Part shown: positions 23,663 to 32,258 of the stretch, piece by piece | How positions within the stretch are numbered: the first letter of the stretch is position 1 | Layout: the number at the start of each line of letters is the position of its first letter | DNA from: Paraburkholderia antibiotica | Lineage (GTDB): Bacteria; Pseudomonadota; Gammaproteobacteria; Burkholderiales; Burkholderiaceae | DNA length: 64,000 bases | Direction of reading: 5' to 3' | NCBI RefSeq assembly: GCF_012927125.1 | Contig: NZ_JABBFZ010000024.1 | Span: forward strand, 29,052-93,051 | Notes under the pieces: generated by a model | What the model saw: the letters and a program-made list of their open reading frames with translations, nothing else | The model's database searches: none | Told to the model about the DNA's origin: nothing | Translations under genes and position numbers: made by a program

Positions 23663-26107
23663 ATGTCGAGACAACCTGGTTGGTGCCCGGTTATCGGCGC
23701 AATCAGTCTCGTGTTTCTCGCGCTCACCTCGTTGTATCTGGTGATCGGTGGAGCATGGCTGATTGCAATAGGCGGGTCGTGGTACTACCTGATTACGGGC
23801 CTCGTGCTCGCGGTAGTGACATGGCTGCTTTATCGTCGCAAGTCCGCTGCGCTCGTGCTTTATGCACTCGTGATGGTGGCGACCGCAGCGTGGGCGCTGT
23901 GGGAGTCGGGTTCCGACTTCTGGGCGCTCGCGCCGCGCTCCGGCGTGCTGGTTATCTTCGGCGTGTGGCTTTTGCTGTTCGTCAGTTGGCGGATGGAAGG
24001 CGCACGCAAGCTCGGTATGGGTTCGCTCGTCGTTGCATTGGCGGTCTGGGCGGGCGTGCTGACCTACGCACACTTCCATGACCCGCAAACGGTCAACGGC
24101 AGCTTTGCCGCCGCGACGGCAGGCCCCGCGGAAACCGGCGATAGCGCCGCCGACTGGCCGGCCTACGCGCGTACCCAGGCCGGCACCCGCTATGCGCCGC
24201 TGACCCAGATCACGACGGCCAACGTCAAGGATCTGCAGGTCGCATGGACCTTCCGCACCGGCGACAACAAAGGCCCGAACGATCCCGTCGAAATTACGAA
24301 CGAAGTTACGCCGATCAAGATCGGCGAGACGCTGTTCCTGTGCTCGCCGCACCAGATCCTCTGGGCGCTGGATGCGCAGACCGGCAAGCTGAAGTGGAAG
24401 TTCGATCCGAAGCTGAAGCCGGACCCGTCGTTCCAGCACGTGACGTGCCGCGGCGTGTCGTACGTCGATCTTTCGGCGAGCGCTACCGCTACCGCGCCGA
24501 CGGCGGATAACGCGTCGGCCGCATCGGCTGCCGCGCCGGATCAGCAACCCGCATCCGCGCCGGCTTTGACTTCCGCGGCCGCCGGGGCCTGCATGCGCCG
24601 CATCTATCTGCCGGTCAACGACGGCCATCTGTACGCGCTCGACGCGGAAACCGGCGAGCTGTGCAAGGGCTTCGCCAACGCAGGCGACCTCGACCTCCAG
24701 CATCAGCAGCCGGTGACGACGCCGGGCATGTACGAGCCGACCTCGCCGCCGATCATCACGAACGACGTGATCGTCGTCGCGGGTGCGGTCGAGGACAACT
24801 ACTCGACGCGCGAACCGTCGGGCGTGATTCGTGGCTTCGACGTGCGCTCCGGCGAACTGAAGTGGGTGTTCGACCCGGGCGCGAAGGATCCGAATCAGTA
24901 TCCGCCTGCTGGTGGTCACTTCACGATCGCGTCGCCGAACTCGTGGGCGCCCGCCGCTTACGATCCGAAGCTCGACCTCGTCTATCTGCCGATGGGCGTG
25001 ACCACGCCGGACATCTGGGGCGGCAACCGGACGGCGGAACAGGAGCGTTTCGCGAGCGGCCTGCTGGCGCTGCACGCATCGACGGGTAAGCTCGCGTGGT
25101 TCTATCAGACGGTCCACCACGATCTGTGGGACATGGACCTGCCCGCGCAGCCGACGCTCGCGGACATCACCGACGTCAAGGGCAATACCGTGCCGGTCGT
25201 GTATGCACCGGCCAAGACCGGCAACCTGTTCGTGCTCGATCGACGCACGGGTGCACCGGTGGTGCCGGCGCCTGAGCGTCCGGTGCCGCAGGGTGCGGCG
25301 GCCGGCGATCACGTTTCTCCGACCCAGCCGTTCTCGGGGCTGACGTTCCGGCCGTCGAAGGACCTGACCGACGCCGACATGTGGGGCGCCACGATGTACG
25401 ACCAGCTCGTGTGCCGGATCATGTTCCACAAGCTGCGCTACGAAGGCACGTTCACGCCGCCGTCGGAGCAGGGCACGCTGGTCTTCCCGGGCAACCTCGG
25501 CATGTTCGAGTGGGGCGGCATCGCGGTCGATACGGATCGTCAGATTGCCATCGCCAATCCGATTGCGCTGCCGTTCGTTTCGCGTCTGATTCCGCGCGGG
25601 CCGGGCAATCCGATTCAACCGGAAGAAGGCGCGAAGGGTTCGGGCACGGAAACCGGAATTCAGCCGCAATACGGCGTGCCGTTCGGCGTGACGCTGAATC
25701 CGTTCCTGTCGCCGTTCGGTCTGCCGTGCAAGCAACCGGCCTGGGGCTTTATCTCGGCAATCGATCTGAAGACCAATCAGATCGTGTGGAAGCAGCGCAT
25801 CGGCACAGTGCGGGATAGCTCACCGATTCCGTTGCCGTTCAGGATGGGGATGCCGATGCTCGGCGGTCCGATCGTTACGGCCGGCGGCGTGGCGTTTATC
25901 GGCGCGACTGCCGATAACTACATCCGCGGCTTCGACGTGAATAACGGCCAACTGCTGTGGCAGGCACGTCTGCCCGCCGGCGGCCAGGCCACGCCGATGA
26001 GCTATTCGGTCAACGGCCGTCAGTTCGTGGTGATTGCGGCCGGCGGTCACGGCTCGTTCGGCACGAAGCTCGGCGACTACGTGATTGCTTACGCGTTGCC
26101 GCAATAA
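23663..26107 (+). CDS. gcd: Membrane-bound PQQ-dependent glucose dehydrogenase
   Basis: This 814-residue quinoprotein oxidises glucose to gluconolactone in the periplasm and passes electrons to ubiquinone. The first 140 residues have five membrane segments (LVFLALTSLYLVIGGAWLIA and following), which is typical of mGDH. The eight-bladed propeller starts near WPAYARTQAGTRYAPLTQIT and contains YQTVHHDLWDMDLPAQPTL (catalytic Asp and PQQ contacts), GKLKWKFDP-type W motifs and TPMSYSVNGRQFVVIAAGGH near the end. An Ala/Ser/Thr-rich insertion at about residues 269-309 interrupts an early blade. The ATG at 23663 begins the first membrane segment. It stands alone and ends at a 17-bp hairpin. In this group the enzyme is linked to gluconic acid production and phosphate solubilisation. 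Confidence 0.95.
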   Translation: MSRQPGWCPVIGAISLVFLALTSLYLVIGGAWLIAIGGSWYYLITGLVLAVVTWLLYRRKSAALVLYALVMVATAAWALWESGSDFWALAPRSGVLVIFGVWLLLFVSWRMEGARKLGMGSLVVALAVWAGVLTYAHFHDPQTVNGSFAAATAGPAETGDSAADWPAYARTQAGTRYAPLTQITTANVKDLQVAWTFRTGDNKGPNDPVEITNEVTPIKIGETLFLCSPHQILWALDAQTGKLKWKFDPKLKPDPSFQHVTCRGVSYVDLSASATATAPTADNASAASAAAPDQQPASAPALTSAAAGACMRRIYLPVNDGHLYALDAETGELCKGFANAGDLDLQHQQPVTTPGMYEPTSPPIITNDVIVVAGAVEDNYSTREPSGVIRGFDVRSGELKWVFDPGAKDPNQYPPAGGHFTIASPNSWAPAAYDPKLDLVYLPMGVTTPDIWGGNRTAEQERFASGLLALHASTGKLAWFYQTVHHDLWDMDLPAQPTLADITDVKGNTVPVVYAPAKTGNLFVLDRRTGAPVVPAPERPVPQGAAAGDHVSPTQPFSGLTFRPSKDLTDADMWGATMYDQLVCRIMFHKLRYEGTFTPPSEQGTLVFPGNLGMFEWGGIAVDTDRQIAIANPIALPFVSRLIPRGPGNPIQPEEGAKGSGTETGIQPQYGVPFGVTLNPFLSPFGLPCKQPAWGFISAIDLKTNQIVWKQRIGTVRDSSPIPLPFRMGMPMLGGPIVTAGGVAFIGATADNYIRGFDVNNGQLLWQARLPAGGQATPMSYSVNGRQFVVIAAGGHGSFGTKLGDYVIAYALPQ

Positions 26108-26125
26108 GTCATCGGTAAAGCATGC

Positions 26126-26166
26126 TTGCGATGCGAGGACGACGCTGTTTCGTCCTCGCATCGCAA
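26126..26166. terminator. Strong hairpin after gcd
   Basis: A perfect 17-bp stem (TTGCGATGCGAGGACGA, its complement at 26150-26166) has a 7-nt loop, 19 bases after the gcd stop. There is no T-run. It probably separates gcd from the convergent gene at 26217-26600. Confidence 0.7.
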
Positions 26167-26216
26167 CGTAAAATCCGCGTCGGGAGTCGGCAAAGAAGCA
26201 GCGCCGCTCCCGCGCG

Positions 26217-26600
26217 TCAATCCTCCGGCAACACCGATTTACTCCGCCGTTTGCGCGGCTTCGGCTCGACACCCACTCGCGGATCGCGAGCCAGCACAAG
26301 CGCTGTCATTTTCTCGACCGTGTCCTCGAACGCAGGGTCCTCCTGCGGCACATAAAGCCATTTCCCCAGCACCGGATGCGGCCGTAACGCCGGCACATCG
26401 GCGATGAGCGCCGCGTGTTGCTCCCGCGACGTGCACACCAGCAGTCCATTCCACGGCTTCGCGCGATCGGCGGCAATCAGACACAACAGGCCGTCGATAT
26501 ACGCGGCGTCGCTACCGAACATCCGTCGGCGCACGTAGGTCGGATCGCGTTCGAACGCGTCGAGGATCCAGAGTAGGGAATTGCTGATCGAGGAGGGCAT
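26217..26600 (-). CDS. TfoX N-terminal-like small protein
   Basis: This 127-residue protein contains VRRRMFGSDAAYIDGLLCLI at residues 23-42 and LGKWLYVPQEDPAFEDTVEK near 80-99, the layout of the TfoX/Sxy N-terminal domain family. A basic C-terminal tail (RKRRSKS) follows. TfoX domains were named for competence regulation, but stand-alone members are mostly uncharacterised. It is convergent with gcd and divergent from the AraC/GyrI gene. Confidence 0.75.
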   Translation of the reverse strand: MPSSISNSLLWILDAFERDPTYVRRRMFGSDAAYIDGLLCLIAADRAKPWNGLLVCTSREQHAALIADVPALRPHPVLGKWLYVPQEDPAFEDTVEKMTALVLARDPRVGVEPKPRKRRSKSVLPED

Positions 26601-26753
26601 CGGCGGAAAATCTCACGAGGCGAACAGGAGTGACGACAAGTTTATGCAAATTCGCCGCACCCGGTGGTTATGTCGGTCGGTGATCGAGCAAGCGCGGCTA
26701 GGTACGATAGGCCCAACTTCGGCGACCATAGCGGAACTCGCACAGCCCAGACC

Positions 26754-27626
26754 ATGCAAGCCAATACCGACGCCATTACCGCCTATGCGAAGCGTTTCGA
26801 TGCCGTCCTCGCCTATATCGATGCGAATCTCGAGGGCGATCTGTCGATCGACGCGCTGAGCCGCATCGCAAACTTCTCGAAGTTTCATTTTCATCGACAG
26901 TTTGCCGGCTATGTCGGCGTGCCGGTCGCGCGCTACGTGCAACTGATGCGTTTGCGTCGCGCGGCCCGTCGGCTGGCGTCGCAGGCATCGTGCTCGGTGC
27001 TCGACGCCGCGTTCGACGCGGGCTTCGACAGTCCCGAAGCGTTCAGTCGCGCGTTCAAGCGAGTATTCGGCGCGGCGCCGAGCGCGTTTCGACGGCATCC
27101 GAAGTGGCATGTCTGGAGTGCGAATTTCGTTGTTCCCTATCTTTCGAGGAAACTGACCATGCAAGTGCAAATCGTCGATTTCGCTGAGACGCGCGTTGCC
27201 GCGCTCGAACACCGTGGGGCGCCGGGACTCGTCAATGAAAGCGTGCGCAAGTTCATCGACTGGCGTATGCAAAGCGGACAGTCGCCGGTGTCGTCGAGCA
27301 GAACTTTCGGTATCCCGCGCGGTAATCCGGATACGCTGCCGGCGGAGGAATTCCGCTTCGATATTTGTGGAGAGATCGACGAAGCGGTCGCGCCGAATAC
27401 TGACGGCGTGCGCGAACTCGTGATTCCGGGCGGTCGGTGCGCGGTGGTTCGGCACACCGGATCGACCGACCACATCGGCGAGACGATCTATCCGATCTAT
27501 CGCGACTGGCTGCCTTCAAGTGGCGAGGAATTGCGGGATCATCCGCTGTTTTTCCAGTACCTGAGCGTTTATCCGGAGACGCCGTTGGAGCAGTGGCAGA
27601 CGGATATTTTTATTCCGTTGGTGTGA
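26754..27626 (+). CDS. AraC-family regulator with GyrI-like effector domain
   Basis: This 290-residue protein has two AraC helix-turn-helix motifs at the N-terminus: LEGDLSIDALSRIANFSKFHFHRQF at about 25-50, and VLDAAFDAGFDSPEAFSRAFKRVFGAAPS at about 80-108. These are followed by a GyrI-like small-molecule-binding domain (VQIVDFAETRVAALEHRGAP to the C-terminus, with YPIYRDWLPSSG near 245). This order, HTH then GyrI, is that of Rob-type or BltR-like multidrug regulators. The ATG at 26754 is chosen by the domain start. No obvious target gene is adjacent. Confidence 0.92.
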   Translation: MQANTDAITAYAKRFDAVLAYIDANLEGDLSIDALSRIANFSKFHFHRQFAGYVGVPVARYVQLMRLRRAARRLASQASCSVLDAAFDAGFDSPEAFSRAFKRVFGAAPSAFRRHPKWHVWSANFVVPYLSRKLTMQVQIVDFAETRVAALEHRGAPGLVNESVRKFIDWRMQSGQSPVSSSRTFGIPRGNPDTLPAEEFRFDICGEIDEAVAPNTDGVRELVIPGGRCAVVRHTGSTDHIGETIYPIYRDWLPSSGEELRDHPLFFQYLSVYPETPLEQWQTDIFIPLV

Positions 27627-27858
27627 GTGATGGGGTGGTGACGTAGATGGATGTGCTGCCATCTACGCGACGAGTTTCATCCTGATCCTATAGCTAACGG
27701 CTGTGAAGGGCTCTAATTTGTTCGTACTTGCCAAGGGTGAACAAGGAGCTATTCGTGCCAAAAAGACAATCCTAGTTTTCGTCTTGCTTCGCTGAAAAGC
27801 ATCATCAAAGCACACGAGCTCGACCGGTATGACATTCGATAAAGCTAATGGACAACGG

Positions 27859-28230
27859 ATGAAAGCGCGAATTGCGGCTGTGGCTGCAATCCTCCTGTCG
27901 ATCGGCACCAGTGCATGGGCCGCTGGCCATTCCATCTCGACAATCGATGCAGCAGCGAATAGGGCCGCTGATATCACCCGAACGTGTCGCTTGTCGACTA
28001 ACAAAACGAAATGCCTGTTATTCGACGTATCGGACCATCCAGGCTATTTCATGGTTGGCGTTCACGAAAAGCATTCGCCTGAGTGCGGTGGCGATCCCGG
28101 TTTGGCGCCTGCGTTGTTCTTCATGAAGATCCGTAAGCGGGATGGCTACGTGTCGACCAATTATGAGGATGGCGAGCATTTCAGGCCGTTGTCGACGATA
28201 GATTCAAAACAGAAGTGTGACGTGCCATGA
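27859..28230 (+). CDS. Small secreted cysteine-containing hypothetical protein
   Basis: This 123-residue protein has a clear signal peptide (MKARIAAVAAILLSIGTSAW, cleavage after AWA). The mature part has four Cys (TRTCRL, TKCLLF, SPECGG, QKCDV), which could form two disulphides in the periplasm. It is not recognised. The start at 27859 gives the best signal peptide; an ATG 10 codons upstream is possible. The gene is AT-richer than the surroundings and ends just before a terminator, so it appears to be a single-gene unit of foreign origin. Confidence 0.7.
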   Translation: MKARIAAVAAILLSIGTSAWAAGHSISTIDAAANRAADITRTCRLSTNKTKCLLFDVSDHPGYFMVGVHEKHSPECGGDPGLAPALFFMKIRKRDGYVSTNYEDGEHFRPLSTIDSKQKCDVP

Positions 28231-28238
28231 CTTGTGAG

Positions 28239-28264
28239 ATGCCATGCATAGGCATGGCATTTTC
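28239..28264 (+). terminator. Rho-independent terminator
   Basis: A 9-bp stem (ATGCCATGC / GCATGGCAT) with a 4-nt loop ends in TTTTC, directly after the small secreted protein gene at 27859-28230. Confidence 0.8.
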
Positions 28265-28411
28265 AATGAAAATCAGAGGCATGAAAAAATTAAAGAACTG
28301 CTTCAAAGCGACCGATAGCAGATAATGCGGGCGATAGAAAAATAGCAACCCGTGCTGACAACACATCTATCGATTAACAATTATCTAACCAACAGATCGG
28401 GAAAATAAAAA

Positions 28412-28894
28412 ATGCGTTTAGCATCGCTTTCAGTTCTCTGCGCTTTCCTTCTCTCCGCGTGCGCGGGTTCGCCAACCATGAACCCTCTCCCCGCCGAGCG
28501 TGCACACGATGCCACCGTGGCTCTTGGCGGCGGCGTCAGCGAATTGCAGATCGATACGGGACCGTTCGATATTTCCGCGGAAGCGAAGTCGGATCTTCTC
28601 GGTTCCTTTCATGCCGAGATGGCAAAGATCGGCGTGCCGGTCACGGCGTCGGGTACTCCCGTCGTGCTTCACGTCACCGAGTTCAAGACGCGGCCTGTCG
28701 CGGCCCGGATACTCTTTGGCGCGCTCTCCGGCAGCGACCATATCAAGGGGACGGTCACCGTCGCGGGAACGGAGTTCGAGGTGGCGGATACGGGCGTGAC
28801 AGTGGTGGGCGGGTTGGGGGTGGTGGCCAGGAACGTCGGCGTACAGACGGCGGACGGGATTGGACACCTGGCGGGTGCCGTCGCTAGCCAATAA
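28412..28894 (+). CDS. Small lipoprotein
   Basis: This 160-residue protein has a lipoprotein signal (LASLSVLCAFLLSACAGSP, lipobox LSAC with Cys17). The mature part has a strand-rich centre (VVLHVTEFKTRPVAARILFG), a SDHIKGTVTVAGTEFEVADT stretch near 110-129 and a Gly/Val-rich end. This resembles the DUF4410-type outer-membrane lipoproteins but is not assigned with certainty. Its stop codon abuts the next gene (GTG at 28895), so the two may be coupled. Confidence 0.8.
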   Translation: MRLASLSVLCAFLLSACAGSPTMNPLPAERAHDATVALGGGVSELQIDTGPFDISAEAKSDLLGSFHAEMAKIGVPVTASGTPVVLHVTEFKTRPVAARILFGALSGSDHIKGTVTVAGTEFEVADTGVTVVGGLGVVARNVGVQTADGIGHLAGAVASQ

Positions 28895-28912
28895 GTGGAC
28901 GAGCACCGCGGC

Positions 28913-29821
28913 ATGACAGGAACTCTGGAGCTCCTTCCGTTCGAGATCGTCGCAGGCAGTAGCCACGAGGTCGCGCAAAAATTAGACGATGCGTGCGAAT
29001 GGCTCAGGTCCCTGGGAATCTTCTTGCCCGGAAACCGGTTTGCATCCTACGCCAACACTATTGGCAAGTATCTCGAGTCCAATAAGACGCCAGACGAGGA
29101 AAAGGCGCTGCATGAATTAGTCCACGCATTGCGGGAAGCGGGGGACCTGATTCGCATCAAGGCTGCTCTGCGAGACACGGATTCGGAAGACTTTCTCGCG
29201 CAGTTGAAAAAGGCCGCGGGCGGACAGGCTTACCAGTGGAATGTCGCAAACGACCCATCGCGAGATTTCGTCTTCGAGCTGTCCGTCGCTGCACGATTCC
29301 TCCACGCGGGATGTCATGTGGATCTGACGGGCATAGCGGATCTGGTCGCTCACTTCGAAAACCGGAAGATCTATGTCGAGTGCAAACGGGTCAAATCGAA
29401 GGAAAAGCTTCTTACCCGAACCCGCGAGGCCTGCAAACAACTGGACCGCAGACTTCAGGCCGACGGCTCTTCCCGGAGTAAAGGCCTTGCCGCGATCAAA
29501 GTGACGGACGCGCTCAATCCGGCTGGCGAGCTACAGATCGGTCCGCGTGTCGATGATTTTCAGGCGATCTGCAATGAGTCGTTGAGTCGGTTCATTAAAG
29601 ACAACAACGCATTCCTGACGAGTCAGTTTGCCAAAGGGCAATGGGGCATCCTGTTCGAAAACAGCGTGTGCGGTATAGGTTCCGAGGCACGACATCCGGA
29701 TGATTGGCCATTTACCTTTTGTCGTGGCGCGACGCTCGTTTATGCAAGCAAGGCAAAAGCGCAAATAGAAGAAATGAGGCGACTCGGCGAGCGACTTTGC
29801 GACAATTCATTTCTGCAATAA
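28913..29821 (+). CDS. Hypothetical protein with PD-(D/E)XK nuclease-like core
   Basis: The N-terminal half of this 302-residue protein is helical (HELVHALREAGDLIRIKAAL). The middle shows FELSVAARFLHAGCHVDLTG at about 122-141, then IADLVAHFENRKIYVECKRV at about 142-161. The order Glu - Gly-x-x-Val - Asp - E-x-K is what the restriction-endonuclease-like fold requires (Glu of FELS, Asp of IADL, Glu and Lys of VECKR). It could be a nuclease or an inactive relative; no methyltransferase or partner is adjacent except the preceding lipoprotein, whose stop abuts an alternative GTG start at 28895 (308 residues). No strong ribosome-binding site decides between the starts. Confidence 0.65.
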   Translation: MTGTLELLPFEIVAGSSHEVAQKLDDACEWLRSLGIFLPGNRFASYANTIGKYLESNKTPDEEKALHELVHALREAGDLIRIKAALRDTDSEDFLAQLKKAAGGQAYQWNVANDPSRDFVFELSVAARFLHAGCHVDLTGIADLVAHFENRKIYVECKRVKSKEKLLTRTREACKQLDRRLQADGSSRSKGLAAIKVTDALNPAGELQIGPRVDDFQAICNESLSRFIKDNNAFLTSQFAKGQWGILFENSVCGIGSEARHPDDWPFTFCRGATLVYASKAKAQIEEMRRLGERLCDNSFLQ

Positions 29822-29827
29822 ATCTAT

Positions 29828-29846
29828 GAGCGGCCGTTGGCCGCTC
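29828..29846. terminator. Short hairpin between convergent genes
   Basis: An 8-bp stem GAGCGGCC / GGCCGCTC with a GTT loop lies just after the stop at 29821 and before the 3' end of the DHA2 transporter gene. It lacks a T-run. Confidence 0.5.
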
Positions 29847-29901
29847 CCGCTCATTCGTCGGCAATCGCGAAAGAAGCCAACGTCGAATGACGGCGACTGA
29901 C

Positions 29902-31392
29902 TCAGTAGTTCTCAGTCGCCGAAGAATTCGAAGTCGAACCCGATTCCACCGCATCCGACGTTTCCTCGCGCGCGCTCATCGCACCCCCCGCCACCCCCGG
30001 CCGCAACATCAACCCACCCAGCACGCCGGCCACCACCGCAAAAATCGCCCCGAACAGAAACGCGACGTGATATCCGCTATTGAGCGCCGCCACCGCATCC
30101 GTCGTGGCCGCCATCGCTTCGCTACGCGCGGCCGCCAGACTCGCGAGCACCGCGAGCCCCAGCGCGCCGCCCATCATGAACGAGGTGTTGACGATCCCCG
30201 ATGCAAGGCCCGAATCGCCCGGATCGACGTCGCTCATCGCGGCCAGCAGCAGCGGATTGAACGCGATGCCCGCACCACACCCGAGCAGGATCATGCCTGG
30301 CAGCACGTCGGCGACGAAGCTGCCGTCGACGGGCGCACGCGCGAACAGCGCAAGTCCGCACGCCGCCAGCAGCAGACCCGCCGCGAGCGGTCGACGCAGT
30401 CCGAAACGCATCACCACGCGCGCCGATAGCCCCAGCGAAAAGAAGGCCATGATCAGATTCGCGGGCAGGAACGCGAGCCCGACCTGCAAGGGCCGATAGC
30501 CGAGCACACGCTGCAGATACAGCGCCGAAATGAAAAACCACGCGAACATCGCGGCTGCCCACAACACGCCGACCACGTTCGCCGTCGCGACATTGCGCAG
30601 ACGCAGGAGTCCGAGCGGCATCAGCGGATGCGCGACGCGTGCCTCGATCAGCAGGAACAGCGCGAGCAACCCGAGCGCCGCGGCGAGCAGGCCGAGCGTC
30701 TGCAGCGAGGTCCAACCCGCCTCGTTGCCGTTGACGACCGCATAGACCGCGAGCATCAACGACGCGGTCACGCTGAGCGCGCCGGCCACGTCGAGCCGTT
30801 CGCCGTGCGCGTGTCCGCGCGCGGCCGGCAGCAACGCGAGACAGAGTGCGTACACGGCGATACCGATCGGCAGGTTGACGAGGAAGATCCAGTGCCAGCT
30901 GAGCAGGTTCGTCAGCAGTCCGCCGAGCAGTACGCCGATGCTGCCGCCGCCCGCGCATACGAAGCCGTACACGCCCATTGCCTTCGCGCGCTCGCCCGGT
31001 TCGGTGAACAGATTCATGATCAGCGATAGCGACACCGCCGAGACGATCGCGCCGCCGAGTCCCTGCACCGCGCGCGCGGCGATCAGCAGGATCTGCGTGT
31101 TCGCGAGTCCGCAGGCCAGCGACGCCAGCGTGAACAACGTGATGCCGCCGAGAAACAGGCGTCGATGGCCATACAGGTCGCCGAGCCTGCCGCCGAGCAG
31201 CAGGCAACCGCCGAACGTCAGCATGTACGCGTTGACGACCCACACGAGCGAGGTTTCGCTGAAGCCGAGATCGGCGGCGATCGACGGCAGCGCGACGTTG
31301 ACGATCGTCGTGTCGAGCACGATCATCAGTACACCGAGACATAGCACGATCAGCGCGAGCCAGCGCTGCTTGCCGTGAAGGGAATGGGTCAT
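29902..31392 (-). CDS. DHA2-family (EmrB/QacA-type, 14-TMS) MFS drug transporter
   Basis: This 496-residue inner-membrane protein has about 14 membrane segments. Motif C-like and D1 signatures of the DHA2 drug:H+ antiporters are present: VLDTTIVNVALPSIAADLGF near residues 25-44, GGRLGDLYGHRRLFLGGI (motif A) near 68-85, and AARAVQGLGGAIVSAVSLSL (motif B) near 105-124. Substrate is unknown, typically lipophilic drugs or dyes. The ATG at 31392 is chosen; a longer frame adds 20 unlikely residues. A regulatory gene is not adjacent; it lies between the PD-(D/E)XK gene and the aminobenzoate cluster. Confidence 0.92.
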   Translation of the reverse strand: MTHSLHGKQRWLALIVLCLGVLMIVLDTTIVNVALPSIAADLGFSETSLVWVVNAYMLTFGGCLLLGGRLGDLYGHRRLFLGGITLFTLASLACGLANTQILLIAARAVQGLGGAIVSAVSLSLIMNLFTEPGERAKAMGVYGFVCAGGGSIGVLLGGLLTNLLSWHWIFLVNLPIGIAVYALCLALLPAARGHAHGERLDVAGALSVTASLMLAVYAVVNGNEAGWTSLQTLGLLAAALGLLALFLLIEARVAHPLMPLGLLRLRNVATANVVGVLWAAAMFAWFFISALYLQRVLGYRPLQVGLAFLPANLIMAFFSLGLSARVVMRFGLRRPLAAGLLLAACGLALFARAPVDGSFVADVLPGMILLGCGAGIAFNPLLLAAMSDVDPGDSGLASGIVNTSFMMGGALGLAVLASLAAARSEAMAATTDAVAALNSGYHVAFLFGAIFAVVAGVLGGLMLRPGVAGGAMSAREETSDAVESGSTSNSSATENY

Positions 31393-31572
31393 GCGGGCGC
31401 TCCTGTGCCGCGAGGCGTCGGATCGGGGCGGCCGGAACAGGCAATTCGGCACATTCCGGCCATGACCGACGATCGGCTTTCGAGTCTAGCACCCGCGTAT
31501 TTCGGGTCCAACTACGAAATCCAGGGCGGGCGGCGCGCTGCAATGCAACGCGCCGCTGTGCGTCAATCTCGA

Positions 31573-32256
31573 TCAATCGCCGCCGAGAATCTCGTACTTG
31601 CCGCCGCGTTCGAGCGCGCGCTGATAGGCGGGCCGCGCGTGAATGCGCTGCAGAAACGCCGCGATCGCCGGCCATTGCGATTGCGCGTCGCTACTGCCGC
31701 GCGCGCTGGCCGCTTCGAGCGGAAAACTCATCTGCACGTCGGCGGCGGTGAAGTCGTTGCCGGCGAACCAGCCGGTCTTGCCGAGTTCCTTGTCGATGTA
31801 GCCGAAATGCAGCCGCAATTGCGGATCGACGAAACTCGCCTGCAGCGTCGAGGCGATTTTGCGCGCGATCGGCTTCGCGAAGAACGGCATCGGCGCGCTG
31901 CCGATTCGCTGTGCAACCAGCTTCAGCAGCAGCGGCGGCATCGCCGAGCCTTCCGCGTAATGCAGCCAGTACGTGTAGCGCAGACGCTCCGGCGTGCCCG
32001 GCGGCGGCGCGAAACGTCCGGCGCCGTAGCGCTCGACCAGGTATTCGACGATCGCGCCGGACTCGGCGATCGTCAGCCCGTCGTCGGTGATGACGGGGGA
32101 CTTGCCGAGCGGATGCACGGCGCGCAACTCGGGCGGCGCGAGCATCGTCTTCGGGTCGCGTTCGTAGCGCTGGATCTCGTACGGTACGCCGAGTTCTTCG
32201 AGCAGCCACAGCACGCGCTGCGAGCGCGAGTTGTTCAGATGATGGACGGTGAGCAT
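31573..32256 (-). CDS. Glutathione S-transferase family protein
   Basis: This 227-residue GST has the thioredoxin-like N-terminal domain at 1-80 (TVHHLNNSRSQRVLWLLEEL, ending PVITDDGLTIAESGAIVEYL with the Glu-Ser that binds glutathione) and a helical C-terminal domain (DKELGKTGWFAGNDFTAADV near 150). The Ser in NNSRSQR is the probable glutathione-activating residue. Its start lies 2 nt beyond the stop of the dienelactone hydrolase fusion gene, so it is the last gene of the leftward catabolic cluster. A role there, for example thiol-dependent isomerisation or protection from reactive CoA intermediates, is inference. Confidence 0.92.
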   Translation of the reverse strand: MLTVHHLNNSRSQRVLWLLEELGVPYEIQRYERDPKTMLAPPELRAVHPLGKSPVITDDGLTIAESGAIVEYLVERYGAGRFAPPPGTPERLRYTYWLHYAEGSAMPPLLLKLVAQRIGSAPMPFFAKPIARKIASTLQASFVDPQLRLHFGYIDKELGKTGWFAGNDFTAADVQMSFPLEAASARGSSDAQSQWPAIAAFLQRIHARPAYQRALERGGKYEILGGD

Positions 32257-32258
32257 GC

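Noticed and set aside
23627..25735. 702-codon frame antisense to gcd
   Set aside because: Arg/His-rich shadow of the PQQ dehydrogenase gene; no conserved motif.
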